From Litorilinea aerophila (GTDB lineage: Bacteria; Chloroflexota; Anaerolineae; Caldilineales; Caldilineaceae), in assembly GCF_006569185.2 (NCBI RefSeq), contig NZ_VIGC02000005.1, positions 62,001 to 126,000 on the forward strand: a stretch of DNA of 64,000 nt, given 5' to 3'. Made by a program: the position numbers and the translations under genes. The notes beneath the pieces are model-generated. The model was not told where the DNA came from. It saw nothing but the letters and a program-made list of their open reading frames with translations, and ran no database searches. Below, piece by piece: positions 45,360 to 54,163 of the stretch. The stretch's first letter is position 1. Each line of letters opens with the position of its first letter.

Positions 45360-48257
45360 ATGAACGTAAGGTCCCGAGCTCCCCACCTCTACGCAGTGAC
45401 CGCCAGCACCCTTGCCCTGGCGGCCGTACTCCTGATCGGATTGGTCGGCGCCCTGGCCAGGCCGGCCCAGGCCCAGGACGAGGCGCAACCCCGGTCCACC
45501 CAGGCCGGCTACACCTACACGGTCCAGGAGGGCGACTCCTGGGCCTCGGTGGCGGCCACCACCGGCGTCGACGAGGCCACCCTGCGGGCCGCCAATCCCC
45601 AGGCCCAGCGGGACAACGACTGGCTCCTGGTGGGGGAGGAGCTGTTCGTGCCCCTGGCCGCCGCCAGCACCCCCACCCGTACCCACGTGGTGCGCAGCGG
45701 CGAATCTTGGAGCACCATCGCCAGCCAGTACAACATCCCCGTGGACCTGCTCATGGCGGCCAACCCCAACTCGGTCCGCCCCGGCCTGGTGCTTTATCGG
45801 GGGGAAATCCTGGTGATCCCGGCCCGGGGCCAGGTTCCCACCGCCACGCCCACGCCGGCCCCCACGGCCACGGCCACACCCACCGCCACTGCCATGGCTA
45901 CCGCCGCTGCCACGGCGACGGCCACAGGCACTGTCACGGTCACAGCCCCGGTGACGGGCCCGCAGGTCTCTGCCACGGTCACCACCACTGCCTCGTCGGC
46001 CGGTGCGGAAACCTTGCCTCCCTGTCCGGCCCGCTTTGCTGATTATCCTGAAAGCCTGAGCGAGCTGGTGAACCAGGCCGGCGACGTAAAAGCAGCCGTC
46101 TCGGCCTTCCTGGCAGCCTGTGGTGCCGCCGTGGATAACGGCCTCGTGACCGGCGACTGGACTGGCGATGACGTGCCGGATCTGGTGGTAGTCTTCCAGA
46201 ATCCCCAGCCGGAGGCCACCTTTATCCAGAACGATTTGCTCATCTTCCAGAGCAGCGCCGACGGATACCAGCTGGGCTACCGGGCCCGGGCCGCCGGCGA
46301 GGTGCGTCTCCTGGCCACGGAAGACATCAACGCCGACGGCCAGGCCGACGTGGTCTGGGTCGATACCACCTGCGGCGCCAGCACCTGCTTCGACACAGTG
46401 AATGTACGAAGTTGGGATGGCTCTACCTGGGCCGACTGGACCGAGGGCACCATCACCATGGCCTATGCGGAGATCTCCCTGGATGATCGCAGCCCAGAGG
46501 GGCAGGGCCAGGAGATTGTGCTCAACGGCGGGATCTACGGCAGCATCGGCGCCGGTCCCCAGCGGAGCCGCACCGAAGTCTGGGCCAGCTATCAGGGGGC
46601 GCCTTACGTGCTGGCCGAAAAGAGCTACAGCCCCAGCGAGTGCCTCTACCACACGGTATTGGACGCCAACCGGGCCTTCCTGGCAGGGCCGGGGGAGGGC
46701 TTCCGCCAGGCCCAGGCGCTGTACACCCAGGCGGTGGAGGACGAAAGCCTGATCGAATGCTGGATGCGGCCCAACGAACTGGATGAGTTGCGCAGCTTCA
46801 GCCTCTATCGCCTGGCCGTGCTGGCCAGCTATCAGGGCGACGCCGAGGCAGCGGCCGAGTACATCGAACAGTTGGGCGCGACCTATCCCGATAGCGTCTA
46901 CGACCAGCTGGGGCAGGCCTGGCTCCAGGCCTATCAGGAGAGCGCCGATCCCCAGGCTGCCTGTCAGGTCGCCAACGAGTATGCCACCGAGCACCCCGAA
47001 TCCTGGCAGATGCTGGCCGACTACGGATACACCAATCCATCCTTCCAGGCCAGCGACGTCTGCCCCATCCTGGAGTTGGCCGAGCCGGACGCACAGGAAG
47101 CCCCGGCGGAGGCAGGCGCAGCCCCCACAGCGACCCCCCTCTCCGCCCAGGTGTTGCCGGACTGTCCTGCCACCCTGTCCGACTATGCCACCACCCTGCC
47201 TGATGTCCTGACCGCGGTGGGCAATGACCAGGCCAGCCTGGAAAACTGGCTTCGCCTCTGCAACGCCATGGGCGATGGCCGGGGCGCAGTAGTGCTGGCC
47301 GACCTGACGGGCGACGGGCGATCCGATGCTATCTTCTATCCGGTGATCATCAGTGACGTGGGCTTTGGCCCGGACGGCGCCCAGGGCGCGGTCCTCATCT
47401 ACCACGCCACGGCGGACGGCGGCTACACCCTGGCCGCCCAGCCAGACATCTACGGCCAGCCCGAGCCCCTGGCCGTGGACGACCTTAACGCTGACGGACG
47501 CATGGACATCGCCTGGACGGTGGTGGGTTGCTCCACCTTCTGCGTCCGGGAGGTGCAGATGTGGACCTGGGACCAGGACGCCTACGTCTCCCTGATCCAG
47601 CCCGGCGCTACCATTGCCGAGGGGACGGCCTACTTTGAGCCTGTGGCCGAAGGGGATCCGGGCAGTGGCCAGCAGTTGGTGTTGGCCGGCGGGGTCAGCG
47701 GTACGCCAGAAGGAGGCCTGGACGTGCCCCACACGGAGATCTGGCAGAGTGTGGACGGCGGCCTCTACCAGCGCATCCGCTGGACCTACGACCGGGACAA
47801 CCCCGGCAGCCGCTGCATGGGGCTGCGCCTGGTAGAGGCGGATGTGGCGCTCCAGGCGGCGGATGTGTTGGGCTACGGTCCCGCTGTGGAAGCCTACACG
47901 GATGCCCTCAAGCCAGGATGGGACGCATGCAGCATCTTTGGCCTGCCGGCCGAGGAAGAGCTGATCCTGCTCCAGGGGCTGGCCAGCTTCCGCCTGGTCC
48001 AGGCCCTGGCCCTGAACGGTGACCTGGAAGCCGCCGCGGCCACGGCAGCCGCTCTGGCTCAGGGTCAGCCAGACAGCGATTACAGCCAGGCGACCCAACA
48101 GTGGCTACAGGTCTACCAGGAGACGGGTGATCCGGCCCAGGCCTGCGAAGCGGTGCAGCCCATCTTCGAGGCCAACAGCGACCTCTGGCAGATCACCGAT
48201 CATTACGGCTACAACCATCCTGCCCTGGCGCCAGAGCAGATCTGCTTTGTGCCCTGA
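45360..48257 (+). CDS. exported protein with two LysM domains and two large tandem repeats
   Basis: 965 aa from ATG 45360 (GGAG 6 nt upstream; ATG 45348 possible). Signal peptide to about residue 38. Two LysM domains (about 52-98 and 107-151) bind peptidoglycan. After an Ala/Thr-rich linker come two homologous units (about 220-585 and 600-965), each beginning with LP.CPA and containing an FG-GAP/EF-like Asp-rich loop (DINADGQADV, DLNADGRMDI), a paired Cys loop and a TPR-like helical end finishing in YGY..P. Function unknown; the Asp loops may bind calcium. Confidence 0.8.
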   Translation: MNVRSRAPHLYAVTASTLALAAVLLIGLVGALARPAQAQDEAQPRSTQAGYTYTVQEGDSWASVAATTGVDEATLRAANPQAQRDNDWLLVGEELFVPLAAASTPTRTHVVRSGESWSTIASQYNIPVDLLMAANPNSVRPGLVLYRGEILVIPARGQVPTATPTPAPTATATPTATAMATAAATATATGTVTVTAPVTGPQVSATVTTTASSAGAETLPPCPARFADYPESLSELVNQAGDVKAAVSAFLAACGAAVDNGLVTGDWTGDDVPDLVVVFQNPQPEATFIQNDLLIFQSSADGYQLGYRARAAGEVRLLATEDINADGQADVVWVDTTCGASTCFDTVNVRSWDGSTWADWTEGTITMAYAEISLDDRSPEGQGQEIVLNGGIYGSIGAGPQRSRTEVWASYQGAPYVLAEKSYSPSECLYHTVLDANRAFLAGPGEGFRQAQALYTQAVEDESLIECWMRPNELDELRSFSLYRLAVLASYQGDAEAAAEYIEQLGATYPDSVYDQLGQAWLQAYQESADPQAACQVANEYATEHPESWQMLADYGYTNPSFQASDVCPILELAEPDAQEAPAEAGAAPTATPLSAQVLPDCPATLSDYATTLPDVLTAVGNDQASLENWLRLCNAMGDGRGAVVLADLTGDGRSDAIFYPVIISDVGFGPDGAQGAVLIYHATADGGYTLAAQPDIYGQPEPLAVDDLNADGRMDIAWTVVGCSTFCVREVQMWTWDQDAYVSLIQPGATIAEGTAYFEPVAEGDPGSGQQLVLAGGVSGTPEGGLDVPHTEIWQSVDGGLYQRIRWTYDRDNPGSRCMGLRLVEADVALQAADVLGYGPAVEAYTDALKPGWDACSIFGLPAEEELILLQGLASFRLVQALALNGDLEAAAATAAALAQGQPDSDYSQATQQWLQVYQETGDPAQACEAVQPIFEANSDLWQITDHYGYNHPALAPEQICFVP

Positions 48258-48291
48258 CCGGGTGCAGCCCGGCCCGGTACGATGGACTCTG

Positions 48292-48404
48292 ACGTGGTGG
48301 GTCGACCACGCGTCCCTGCGTGACAGAGGTACGCGGTTCCTGGTGTCCATGTCCGGCCAGGAGGCCGAACCTACGCCGTGGGGCGGTCACACGTCCCTGC
48401 GTGC
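48292..48404. repeat. palindromic repeat, family 2, inverted copy
   Basis: Contains CACGCGTCCCTGCGTGAC (48307-48324), GTCCGGCCAGGAGGCCGAAC (48351-48370) then CTAC, and a GTCACACG..CGTGCC arm (48386-48404). It runs into the 3' end of the glycosyltransferase gene. Confidence 0.75.
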
Positions 48405-49340
48405 CAACTGGCCGCTGGTCACCACCGGCGTGCCCGCGGCCATGGCCTCCAGTACCATCATGCCGAAGCCTTCGTAGGTGCTGGGAAAGAGAAACGCCGT
48501 CGCCCCCGCATACAAGGCCGGTTTGTCCCCCTCCGCCACCCAACCACAGAAATGCACCTGCGCCTCGATGCCCTCTGCCCGGGCCAGGGGGCGCGGGTCT
48601 GGCGCGAAGGGGGTGTCTCGCGCGGGCAACTCCCCGGCGATCACCAGATGGATGGCCGGATCGCCCCCCTTTTCCAGGTAACGGCGGTAGGCCCGCAGGA
48701 TACCCGCCACGTTCTTTCGGCGGTCAAAGCCCCCCAGGTAGAGAAAATAGCGTGCCGGCAAGTTGTACCGGCGGCGGACCGCGGCCGTTTGGGCCAGGTC
48801 CGGGGGGGGACCTGCCTGGTTCGGTCCGTGGTGGACCACGTGAACCCGTTCAGGTGGGACATTCAGGTGCTGGACAATGTCTTGGGCGCTGGCATGGCTG
48901 ACCGTGAGGATGGCCTGGGCCCGACGGGCCGTGTGGGCCACCAGGGTCGTGTAGAGGCGATGGAAGGGGCTGCCCCGATAGCCGGGCAGCAGCAGCGGTA
49001 TCAGATCGTGGACGGTGACCACCACCGGGCAGGGCTGACGCCAGGGTGCCGCCCAGTAGGGCACCCAGAGCACATGGGCCCCCAGCCGCGCCGCCGTCGC
49101 CGGGACCGTCACCTGTTCCCACCAGACTTTGGCCAGGGCTTTTGGCAGCCGGGGCAGCGGGACGGCGATGGACTCCACGCCGGGGCGGTCCTCCTGGGCA
49201 GCCGCTGCGCCTGCCGGCTGGAGCAGGGAAAGACGCAGGTGGGGTGCCAGGTGGGGCAGCCGCTGCAGGAGCTGTTCCAGGTATTGTCCGCTTCCCGTGG
49301 TGAGGCGGCCGGCGAACCAGCCGTTGATGGCCACATGCAT
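48387..49340 (-). CDS. GT4-family glycosyltransferase, C-terminally truncated by a repeat
   Basis: 317 aa. GT-B fold: N-terminal HVAINGWFAGRLTTGSGQY, VTVHDLIPLLLPG, then the sugar-nucleotide half with LYLGGFDRRKNV, FCGWV and FPSTYEGFGMMVLEAMAAGTPVVTS. Normal GT4 enzymes continue some 80-100 residues beyond this motif; here six codons later the frame runs into a family-2 repeat and stops (LARRDV). The acceptor-side tail is lost, so activity is doubtful. It follows the epimerase by 17 bp. Confidence 0.8.
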   Translation of the reverse strand: MHVAINGWFAGRLTTGSGQYLEQLLQRLPHLAPHLRLSLLQPAGAAAAQEDRPGVESIAVPLPRLPKALAKVWWEQVTVPATAARLGAHVLWVPYWAAPWRQPCPVVVTVHDLIPLLLPGYRGSPFHRLYTTLVAHTARRAQAILTVSHASAQDIVQHLNVPPERVHVVHHGPNQAGPPPDLAQTAAVRRRYNLPARYFLYLGGFDRRKNVAGILRAYRRYLEKGGDPAIHLVIAGELPARDTPFAPDPRPLARAEGIEAQVHFCGWVAEGDKPALYAGATAFLFPSTYEGFGMMVLEAMAAGTPVVTSGQLARRDV

Positions 49341-49357
49341 GGGTCGGAGATGAAGGT

Positions 49358-50296
49358 TCAGCGTCGCGCCCGGAACCATTCCACCGTCTGGCGCAGCCCC
49401 TCCTCCAGGGAGACCTGGGCTTCCCAGCCCAACTGTTGCCGGGCCTTGCTGCTATCCAGGTAGGTGGCCAGCACTTCACCGACCGGCCGGGGGACGTAAC
49501 TGGGCTGGTGGGAGTAACCGGTGATGGTGGCCAGCAGCCGGTGGAGGGTGTTGATGTCCGTGGGGACACCGGTGCCCACGTTGAAGATGCCCACGGCGTC
49601 GCTTTCCAGGGCCAACCGGTTGGCCCTGGCGATGTCGCCCACGTAGGTGAAATCCCGGCTCTGGGTGCCGTCCCCGGTGATGCGGGTCGGCTTTTGGGCC
49701 AGCATGGCGTCGGCGAAGATGGCCACCACGCCGGCCTCGCCCCGGCTGTCCTGGCGAGGGCCGTAGACGTTGGGGTAGCGCAGCGCCACGTAGGGGAGGC
49801 CGTAGTTCTGATGGTAGAGGTCCAGGTGATACTCCACGCTGAGCTTGTTGGCGCCGTAGTTGTCTTTGGGCTGCGGCCAGCTTCGCTCGGTGAAGGGAAG
49901 GCGGTCGCCAGCCTCGCTGGCCCCTTCGCCATAGACGGCGCCGCCGGTGCTGGCAAAGACGAACTTGCGGCAACCGTGCTGGCGGGCCTGCTCCAGCAGG
50001 ATCAGGGAGCCCAACACATTGACCCGGGCGTAGGTGATGGGGTCGGCCATGCTCTCCCGCACGTTGGCCAGGGCGGCCTGATGGACCACCGCCTGGATGC
50101 CCTCTGCCTGAAAGATGGCGGCCATTTGCTCTTCGTCGCAGATGTCCGCCTGATAGAAGGTGGCCGCCGCCGGCACATTGTCCGCGTGGCCGGTGTGCAG
50201 GTTGTCGACCACCACCACCCGATGGCCTGCCTCCAGGAGTGCATCGGCCACATGGCTGCCGATGAAGCCGGCACCGCCGGTTACCATGACAATCAT
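49358..50296 (-). CDS. UDP-glucose 4-epimerase-like NAD-dependent epimerase
   Basis: 312 aa; ATG 50294-50296 with AAGGAGG 6 nt upstream. Extended SDR with TGGAGFIG, VVVDNLHTGHADNV, the Ser-Thr of FASTGGAVYGE, the catalytic YGANK, and the RYPNVYGPRQ substrate loop. Probably makes a UDP-sugar used in surface glycans; the truncated glycosyltransferase lies just downstream. Confidence 0.9.
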   Translation of the reverse strand: MIVMVTGGAGFIGSHVADALLEAGHRVVVVDNLHTGHADNVPAAATFYQADICDEEQMAAIFQAEGIQAVVHQAALANVRESMADPITYARVNVLGSLILLEQARQHGCRKFVFASTGGAVYGEGASEAGDRLPFTERSWPQPKDNYGANKLSVEYHLDLYHQNYGLPYVALRYPNVYGPRQDSRGEAGVVAIFADAMLAQKPTRITGDGTQSRDFTYVGDIARANRLALESDAVGIFNVGTGVPTDINTLHRLLATITGYSHQPSYVPRPVGEVLATYLDSSKARQQLGWEAQVSLEEGLRQTVEWFRARR

Positions 50297-50371
50297 CCAT
50301 CGCCTCCTTGCTTGTTTTTGAGCGCCCACTGGGGGCCAGCCCCGATGGGCTTATCCTGATATTCAACCGAG

Positions 50372-50466
50372 TAAATCCCGGCAGAAATTCGCCGATGGGT
50401 TCCACCAGAGGGAGTGCACCCAGAGGGCACCCGGAATTTCTGCTGTGCTCTTTACGCCAGACTGTA
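50372..50466 (-). mobile_element. 95-bp MITE-like element, copy C
   Basis: Reverse orientation. Flanks CGAG and CTGG, the least similar pair of the five. The only copy not placed at a stop codon; it sits upstream of the epimerase gene. Confidence 0.7.
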
Positions 50467-50956
50467 CTGGTGTGCATTATGGGGCTCAGGGCCGATTCCG
50501 GCAAATGGCTCCACCACAGGCTGAATCTGCGTGCAGCAGCATCCTTTTTCACGGCAGGATGACGACGCCACAGGTGGGCCAATTCGGCCTGCAGAGATGC
50601 CGGTGGTCGGCAACCCGGTTGCGAATTTTGAAAATCGGCGGAATTGCAGGATACAGCACGATCTTTTCGGCAAATTTTCGATATAATAAGGTTGTTGCTG
50701 TGCCAACACCCTGAGGTTGCGCCCTGATACCCACGGGGCGGTGTCCCCCCAGCATCTAGCCAGCACACGGCTGAAACTTTCTTCCGGTTCTAGCGGTGTT
50801 CTATTGGGGTTCTAGCGAAGCGATGCAGCGCTTCACTTGGGGAAAGCCTTTTTGACTCCACTCCCGGAGCTTGGCCATCTTCTCGCTCCTGGGTACAATC
50901 AGAGGCCGTTGCGTCGCGCCTTTCATGGAAAAGACCTGGCCGGAGGTCCATCAAGT
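50467..50956. other. intergenic region upstream of ssnA, 490 bp
   Basis: No gene supported. Contains TATAAT (50682-50687) without a good -35, two GGTTCTAGCG repeats about 20 bp apart near 50787 and 50807, and a GAAGCG..CGCTTC hairpin next to them. Confidence 0.35.
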
Positions 50957-52312
50957 ATGCTGATTCACAATGCGGTTGTTCTCACATTCGACGACCAGGA
51001 TCGCGTCCTGGAATCCGGCGCGGTGCTGATCCAGGGGGACAGCATCGTGGACGTGGGCGAAAGCCAGGAGCTCCGGAGTCGTTACCCTGAAGAGGAGCAG
51101 TGGGATGCTGAGGGATTGCTCCTCATGCCCGGCCAGATCTGTGCCCATACCCATTTTTACGGCGCCTTCGCGCGGGGGATGTACATCCCCGGCCCGCCCC
51201 CAGCGGATTTCCCCCAGATTCTGGAACGCCTGTGGTGGCGGCTGGACAAAGCCCTGGACCTGGACGGGGTGCGCGCCTCCGCCCAGGTCTGCCTGGTGGA
51301 TGCCATTCGCAACGGCACCACCACCCTCATCGACCATCACGCCAGCCAGCGGGCCATCGACGGCAGCCTGGACGCCATTGCCGAGGCCGTGGTGGAAAGC
51401 GGGCTGCGGGCTGTGCTCTGCTACGAAGTGACCGACCGGGATGGCCCCGAGGCCGCGGCCGCCGGAATCCGGGAAAACGTCCGCTTCGCCCGGCGTCTGG
51501 CCCAGGCCCGGCAGAGTGACCCGACCTCCCCCCTGGCCACCCGGCTGGCCGCCACCTTCGGCCTCCACGCCAGCTTTACCCTCTCGGATGAAACCCTGGA
51601 GGCGGCCATCGCGGACAGCAACCGGTTCCACATCCACGTGGCCGAACACCCGGTGGATCAATACGAGACGCTGCAACGATCGGGCATGCGGGTGGTGGAG
51701 CGCCTGGTAGACTTCGGCATCGCGGCGCCCGAGAGTATCCTGGCCCACTGCGTCCACATCGACGCCTGGGAGATGGCCCTGATCCGGGAAGTGGGCTCCT
51801 TCGTCAGCCATCAGCCCCGCTCCAACATGAACAATGCGGTGGGCACTGCGGAAATCACCACCCTCCTGCGGGGCGGTGTCCCGGTCTGCCTGGGCAACGA
51901 TGGTTTCAGCAACGACATGTTCGCCGAAATGAAGGTGGCCGATCTACTGCAGAAGGCCGCTCACGGCGACCCCCGCTACCTGGGCGCGGACCAGGTGGTC
52001 CGCATGGCTATCCACCACAACCGCCGGCTGGCCCAGGTCTTCTTCGAGAAACCTCTGGGCATCATCGCCCCCGGAGCCTACGCAGACCTCATTTTGTTGG
52101 ACTACTACCCCACAACTCCCCTCACCCCCGAAAATTTGCCCTGGCATCTGCTCTTTGGCGTCAGCGGTGGCCATGTCCACAGCACCATCGCCCATGGCCA
52201 GGTGCTCATGCGCAACCGGAAACTCCTCACCCTGGACGAGGCCCAAATCACCGCGTGCAGTCGCCATCTGGCTGCCCAGACATGGGAGCGCTACTGGGAG
52301 ATGTTTCCGTAG
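50957..52312 (+). CDS. ssnA: SsnA-like aminohydrolase (selenium-metabolism locus)
   Basis: 451 aa; ATG with GGAGG 10 nt upstream. Amidohydrolase-superfamily TIM barrel: metal ligands in AHTHFYGAFARG, HIHVAEH and CLGNDG, with N- and C-terminal beta parts. Overall pattern matches the SsnA family found with selenium-dependent molybdenum hydroxylases. Substrate unknown. It leads an operon with npdG, a PLP sulfur enzyme and yqeC-mocA, which supports the assignment. Confidence 0.8.
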   Translation: MLIHNAVVLTFDDQDRVLESGAVLIQGDSIVDVGESQELRSRYPEEEQWDAEGLLLMPGQICAHTHFYGAFARGMYIPGPPPADFPQILERLWWRLDKALDLDGVRASAQVCLVDAIRNGTTTLIDHHASQRAIDGSLDAIAEAVVESGLRAVLCYEVTDRDGPEAAAAGIRENVRFARRLAQARQSDPTSPLATRLAATFGLHASFTLSDETLEAAIADSNRFHIHVAEHPVDQYETLQRSGMRVVERLVDFGIAAPESILAHCVHIDAWEMALIREVGSFVSHQPRSNMNNAVGTAEITTLLRGGVPVCLGNDGFSNDMFAEMKVADLLQKAAHGDPRYLGADQVVRMAIHHNRRLAQVFFEKPLGIIAPGAYADLILLDYYPTTPLTPENLPWHLLFGVSGGHVHSTIAHGQVLMRNRKLLTLDEAQITACSRHLAAQTWERYWEMFP

Positions 52313-52361
52313 GGAATCTTCAATCTTGAATCTTTAATCTTCAGTCAAGGAGTCCACTTAC

Positions 52362-53033
52362 ATGAAACCCACCATCGCCGTCATTGGCGGCACCGGTGCC
52401 GAGGGGTCCGGCCTGGCCTTGCGTTGGGCCCGGGCCGGCTACCCCGTGGTGATCGGCAGCCGCAGCGCAGAGAAGGCCGCCACGGTCAGTGCCAGCCTGG
52501 GAGAACGGCTGCCCCCAGGCAGCGCCCCGCTGACCGGCGCCACCAACGCAGAAGCGGCTCAGGCCGCCGACGTGGTCGTGCTCAGCGTCCCCTACAGCGC
52601 CCAGGAGGCCACCCTCCAGCAAATCGGGGACGCCTGCCAGGGCAAGATCCTCATCACCGTGGGCGTGCCCCTCAAGCCGCCCCGGGTGAGCGTCGTCTGG
52701 CATCCGCCGGCCGGCTCCGCAGCTCAGGAAGCCCAGGCCCAACTGGGGGAGGGCGTCCGGGTGGTGGCTGCGTTCCAGAACATCGCCGCCGATCACCTCC
52801 AGGACCTGAGCTGGGAACCGGATTGCGATGTGCTGGTGGTGGGCGACGACAAGGCCGCCCGGCAGCAGGCCCTGGAGCTAGTGCGCGCGGCCGGCCTCTT
52901 CGGCGTGGACGCGGGGCCGCTGGCCAACGCCGGCGTGGTGGAAGGGTTGACCGCGTTGCTGATCGGGATCAACATCCGCTACAAGGTCAAGGGCAGCGGC
53001 ATCCGCATCACCGGCATCCCCCGGGAGGGCTGA
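52362..53033 (+). CDS. npdG: NADPH-dependent F420 reductase
   Basis: 223 aa; ATG with AAGGAG 9 nt upstream. IAVIGGTGAEGSGLALRWARAG is the Rossmann entry, and VVIGSRSAEKA the NADP-specific Arg segment; VVVLSVPYSAQ and RITGIP complete the family pattern. Transfers hydride between NADPH and F420, implying an F420-using organism. Four bp before the next gene. Confidence 0.9.
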   Translation: MKPTIAVIGGTGAEGSGLALRWARAGYPVVIGSRSAEKAATVSASLGERLPPGSAPLTGATNAEAAQAADVVVLSVPYSAQEATLQQIGDACQGKILITVGVPLKPPRVSVVWHPPAGSAAQEAQAQLGEGVRVVAAFQNIAADHLQDLSWEPDCDVLVVGDDKAARQQALELVRAAGLFGVDAGPLANAGVVEGLTALLIGINIRYKVKGSGIRITGIPREG

Positions 53034-53037
53034 GGCC

Positions 53038-54156
53038 ATGCAGCTGGAAACCCGGGCGGTCCACGCTGGTCGCCAGGTGGACCCGGCCACCGGCGCGGTG
53101 ATGCCGCCCATCCATCTTTCCACCACCTTCGAGCGGGATGCCGACGGCGCGTATCCCCACGGCTACATCTACACCCGCAGCGGCAATCCCAACCGCCAGG
53201 CCCTGGAGCAGTGCCTGGCCCAGTTGGAAGGGGGGGCAGCCGCGGCCGCCTTCTCCTCTGGCATGGCGGCCACCATGGCTGTGCTGCAGGCCTTCCAGCC
53301 AGGCGACCACGTGCTGTTGCCGGCCGATGTCTACTACGGCACCCGTAAGCTGGCCCAGGAAATCTTCCGCCCCTGGGGCCTGGCGGTCTCCACCGTGGAC
53401 ATGGCCGACCTGGAGCAGGTCCGGGCGGCCATCCAGCCGCAAACCCGGCTGGTCTGGGTGGAGACGCCGTCCAATCCCCTGCTCAAGATCACCGACATTG
53501 CCGCGGTGGCCGAGATGGCCCACCGGGTGGGTGCGCGCTGTGTGGTGGACAACACCTGGGCCACGCCGGTTTTGCAACAGCCCCTGAGCCTGGGCGCCGA
53601 TCTGGCCATGCACGCCACCACCAAGTACCTGGGGGGACACAGCGACCTGCTGGGGGGCGCCCTCATCGCCCGGGAGGAGGACGACTTTTTCCTGCGCATC
53701 CGTGAGATCCAGGCCACGGGGGGCGCAGTGCCGTCGCCCTTCGACTGCTGGCTCTTGTTGCGCAGCATCCGCACCCTGCCCTACCGCATGCGGGCCCACT
53801 GCCACAACGGGCTGGCAGTCGCTCGCTTCCTGCAGGAGCACCCCCGGGTGGAGGCCGTCCACTACCCCGGACTGGCCAGTCACCCGGGACACACCGTGGC
53901 CGCGCGCCAGATGCAGGGATTCGGCGGGATGCTCTCCATCCAGGTGGCCGGCGGCGCCGACGCAGCCATGGCCGTGGCCAGCCGGGTGCGCCTCTTCACC
54001 CGGGCCACCAGTCTGGGCGGTGTGGAAAGCCTCATCGAACATCGGGCCTCGGTGGAGGGCCCTGCATCCACCACGCCGCCCAACCTGCTGCGGCTTTCCG
54101 TCGGCCTGGAGCATCCCGACGACCTGATCGCCGACCTGGCCCAGGCCCTGGGTTGA
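53038..54156 (+). CDS. cystathionine gamma-synthase/lyase-type PLP enzyme
   Basis: 372 aa. PLP-binding lysine K196 in HATTKYLGGHSD; GYIYTRSGNPN, FSSGMAA and VDNTWATP motifs are all present, as in Cys/Met-metabolism PLP enzymes. Synthase and lyase cannot be separated by eye. Its place in a selenium/molybdenum accessory operon suggests sulfur or selenium handling, which is inference. Confidence 0.9.
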   Translation: MQLETRAVHAGRQVDPATGAVMPPIHLSTTFERDADGAYPHGYIYTRSGNPNRQALEQCLAQLEGGAAAAAFSSGMAATMAVLQAFQPGDHVLLPADVYYGTRKLAQEIFRPWGLAVSTVDMADLEQVRAAIQPQTRLVWVETPSNPLLKITDIAAVAEMAHRVGARCVVDNTWATPVLQQPLSLGADLAMHATTKYLGGHSDLLGGALIAREEDDFFLRIREIQATGGAVPSPFDCWLLLRSIRTLPYRMRAHCHNGLAVARFLQEHPRVEAVHYPGLASHPGHTVAARQMQGFGGMLSIQVAGGADAAMAVASRVRLFTRATSLGGVESLIEHRASVEGPASTTPPNLLRLSVGLEHPDDLIADLAQALG

Positions 54157-54163
54157 CGCGACC

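Noticed and set aside
45339-48098. 919-codon minus-strand frame
   Set aside because: Antisense to the LysM protein, which has a signal peptide and domains.
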